DNA of 7,000 bases from Clostridia bacterium (GTDB lineage: Bacteria; Bacillota; Clostridia; Christensenellales; UBA1242): the NCBI GenBank assembly GCA_017408305.1, contig JAFQUU010000022.1, forward strand, positions 1 through 7,000, read 5' to 3'. The notes below the pieces were generated by a model. It worked only from the letters and a program-made list of their open reading frames with translations. It did not search any database and had not been told where the DNA came from. Positions 5,959 to 7,000 of the stretch are shown one piece after another. Every line of letters begins with the position of its first letter. The stretch's first letter is position 1. A program made the position numbers and the translations under genes.

Positions 5959-6189
5959 CTAAAACTCAAGCCTTACACGCTTTCTAAACTGCAGTTCTTT
6001 ACGGATTTCCCTAAGTTCCACAAGGATTTGTCCCAAAATTTCGTTGGTGCTAAGGGTGTGGTTTAGTGAAATTGTTGGGCTTAAACTTTGGTTTAAGGCA
6101 CTTATTGCTGCAGTATAGGCAGTCATAAGTTTTTGTGAAGTTTCCTCGTCCACAATTTTTTCATCATTATAAACATTTTCCATACGCAT
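5959..6189 (-). CDS. Small protein of unknown function (76 residues)
   Basis: I do not recognise this protein. It begins MRMENVYNDEKIVDEETSQK. The acidic N-terminal third is followed by a Ser/Thr/Asn-rich middle (SLSPTISLNHTLS) and a charged amphipathic helix, EILGQILVELREIRKELQ, ending in the basic tail RKRVRLEF. No signal peptide, membrane helix, cysteine or metal motif is visible. The terminal helix could dimerise or bind a partner; that is inference. The ATG at 6189 has AAGG eight bases upstream, a modest ribosome binding site, better placed than for the second ATG at 6183. It lies downstream of rsgA, separated from it by a strong terminator, and no convincing promoter was seen between, so it may depend on read-through. 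It converges on rpoZ. Confidence 0.6.
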   Translation of the reverse strand: MRMENVYNDEKIVDEETSQKLMTAYTAAISALNQSLSPTISLNHTLSTNEILGQILVELREIRKELQFRKRVRLEF

Positions 6190-6231
6190 TTTATATGCCT
6201 TGAACGCACCAAATTGTGATTTTAAACAAAT

Positions 6232-6264
6232 AAAACCTTATGGGCTTTTCCATAAGGTTTTTTT
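6232..6264 (-). terminator. Bidirectional intrinsic terminator at the end of rsgA
   Basis: AAAACCTTATGG (6232-6243) and CCATAAGGTTTT (6250-6261) form a perfect 12-bp stem with a six-base loop. On the minus strand the rsgA TAA overlaps its edge and the stem ends in TTTT, followed by ATTT. On the plus strand a run of seven T (6258-6264) would stop anything passing the rpoZ terminator. Confidence 0.9.
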
Positions 6265-7000
6265 ATCTATATGCTTTTTGCTTAAGATTTTCCAAGATTT
6301 GTAAATACCTGTCATATCTTTCTTTGTCAATTTCATTGTTTTTAAGTGCTTTTAAAACAGCACAATCTGGCTCGTGCGTGTGGGTGCAGGTTGAAAACTT
6401 GCAGTTTGGAAGTTGTTCAACAAATTCGGGATAATATTTTGCAAGTTCTTCGGCACTGATTGGCAAATATGTTTCATCAAGGCTTGAAAAACCTGCTGTG
6501 TCTGCCACAAAGGTGTTTTCTTTGATTTTAAATAATTGCGAGTGACGTGTGGTGTTTTTGCCCCTTTCAATCTTGGCAGAAAGTTCGCCCTCAACTGCAC
6601 TTTTGCCGTCCGTTAAGGCATTTAAAAGGGCACTTTTGCCAACGCCAGACTGCCCAGCAAGTGCACTTGTTTTGCCTTCAATGCAAGAAATGAGGTTTTC
6701 AATCCCTACTTTGTTTTTAGAAGAAATTTCCAGCACCACAAAATGTTTGCCGTAGGCGTTTTTTAGTTCTTGGGCATGGCTTTTTTCAAGGTCAGACTTA
6801 CTGTGGCAAATAATTGGTTCAATACCGTTTACACCACAAAACAAAAGCAGTTTGTCAAGAAGATAAAAGTCTGGTTGTGGGGCAGAAGTGATAAGAATTA
6901 TTAGTGCATCAATGTTTGCAACGGGTGGCCTAAGCAGTTTGTTTTTGCGTGGCAAAAGTTTTAGGATTTGGCTTTCTTTTTCATCAAACTCAACAAAGTC
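6263..7000 (-). CDS. rsgA: Ribosome small-subunit maturation GTPase RsgA (N-terminus outside the window)
   Basis: RsgA is a circularly permuted GTPase that checks late 30S subunit assembly. The frame is open to the right edge, giving 245 visible residues; roughly the first 45-50 residues of the OB-fold domain are missing. The visible part starts with the end of the OB fold (DFVEFDEKE), then LPRKNKLLRPPVANID. The GTPase motifs come in the permuted order G4 (HSKSDL, about 6788-6805), G5-like (ISSKNKVG), the P-loop GQSGVGKS (6632-6655), switch I (RGKNTTRH) and G3 (DTAGF, about 6488-6502). The C-terminal zinc site has the exact family spacing C-x4-C-x-H-x5-C in CKFSTCTHTHEPDC. A TTG at 6955 is an internal Leu, not a start. 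Small deviations are Ser in G4, Asn in switch I and Ala in G3. Confidence 0.96.
   Translation of the reverse strand, partial: DFVEFDEKESQILKLLPRKNKLLRPPVANIDALIILITSAPQPDFYLLDKLLLFCGVNGIEPIICHSKSDLEKSHAQELKNAYGKHFVVLEISSKNKVGIENLISCIEGKTSALAGQSGVGKSALLNALTDGKSAVEGELSAKIERGKNTTRHSQLFKIKENTFVADTAGFSSLDETYLPISAEELAKYYPEFVEQLPNCKFSTCTHTHEPDCAVLKALKNNEIDKERYDRYLQILENLKQKAYR

Noticed and set aside
1..7000. Alternative genetic code with TGA read as tryptophan
   Set aside because: All genes are full length under the standard code and tryptophan is TGG. None of the seven visible stops is TGA, but the sample is too small to mean anything.

Overview
The window looks like a chromosomal housekeeping segment of a low-GC Gram-positive bacterium (Bacillota, probably an uncultured Clostridia- or Bacilli-type lineage). 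This is inferred from gene content, the AGGAG ribosome binding sites, T-rich intrinsic terminators and sigma-A type promoters; no species can be named. The genetic code appears standard: tryptophan is encoded by TGG, and the seven visible stop codons are TAA or TAG.

Layout, left to right. Positions 1-2976 hold a minus-strand pcrA-ligA operon: the PcrA/UvrD-type helicase and the first 253 residues of NAD-dependent DNA ligase, one base apart. The pcrA promoter is near-consensus and lies so close to the ATG that the transcript should be leaderless. Positions 2977-3333 form a gene-free 357-base stretch holding that promoter, a compact 100-base element that folds on paper into a four-helix clover-leaf, an almost pure A/T tract of about 118 bases, the terminator of the next operon and a GC-rich hairpin. 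Positions 3334-5336 are a minus-strand operon of an Asp23/Gls24-family gene (yloU-like) and fakA/yloV, with the fakA ribosome binding site overlapping the upstream stop codon.

Positions 5337-5515 are a divergent promoter region. Leftward it drives asp23-fakA, and rightward it drives rpmB (ribosomal protein L28) and rpoZ (RNA polymerase omega), which end at a branched terminator that begins inside rpoZ. On the minus strand from the right edge come rsgA (5' end outside the window), its bidirectional terminator, and a 76-residue protein of unknown function that converges on rpoZ.

The genes serve DNA repair and replication (PcrA, LigA), use of exogenous fatty acids (FakA), envelope or stress biology (Asp23 family), translation and ribosome maturation (L28, RsgA) and transcription (omega; PcrA also carries an RNA-polymerase-binding Tudor-like tail). 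The rsgA / rpmB / asp23-fakA neighbourhood matches the classical Bacillota order, and pcrA-ligA is likewise a classical pair. No mobile-element gene, CRISPR array, tRNA or rRNA was seen. The least explained object is the clover-leaf element at 3026-3125.
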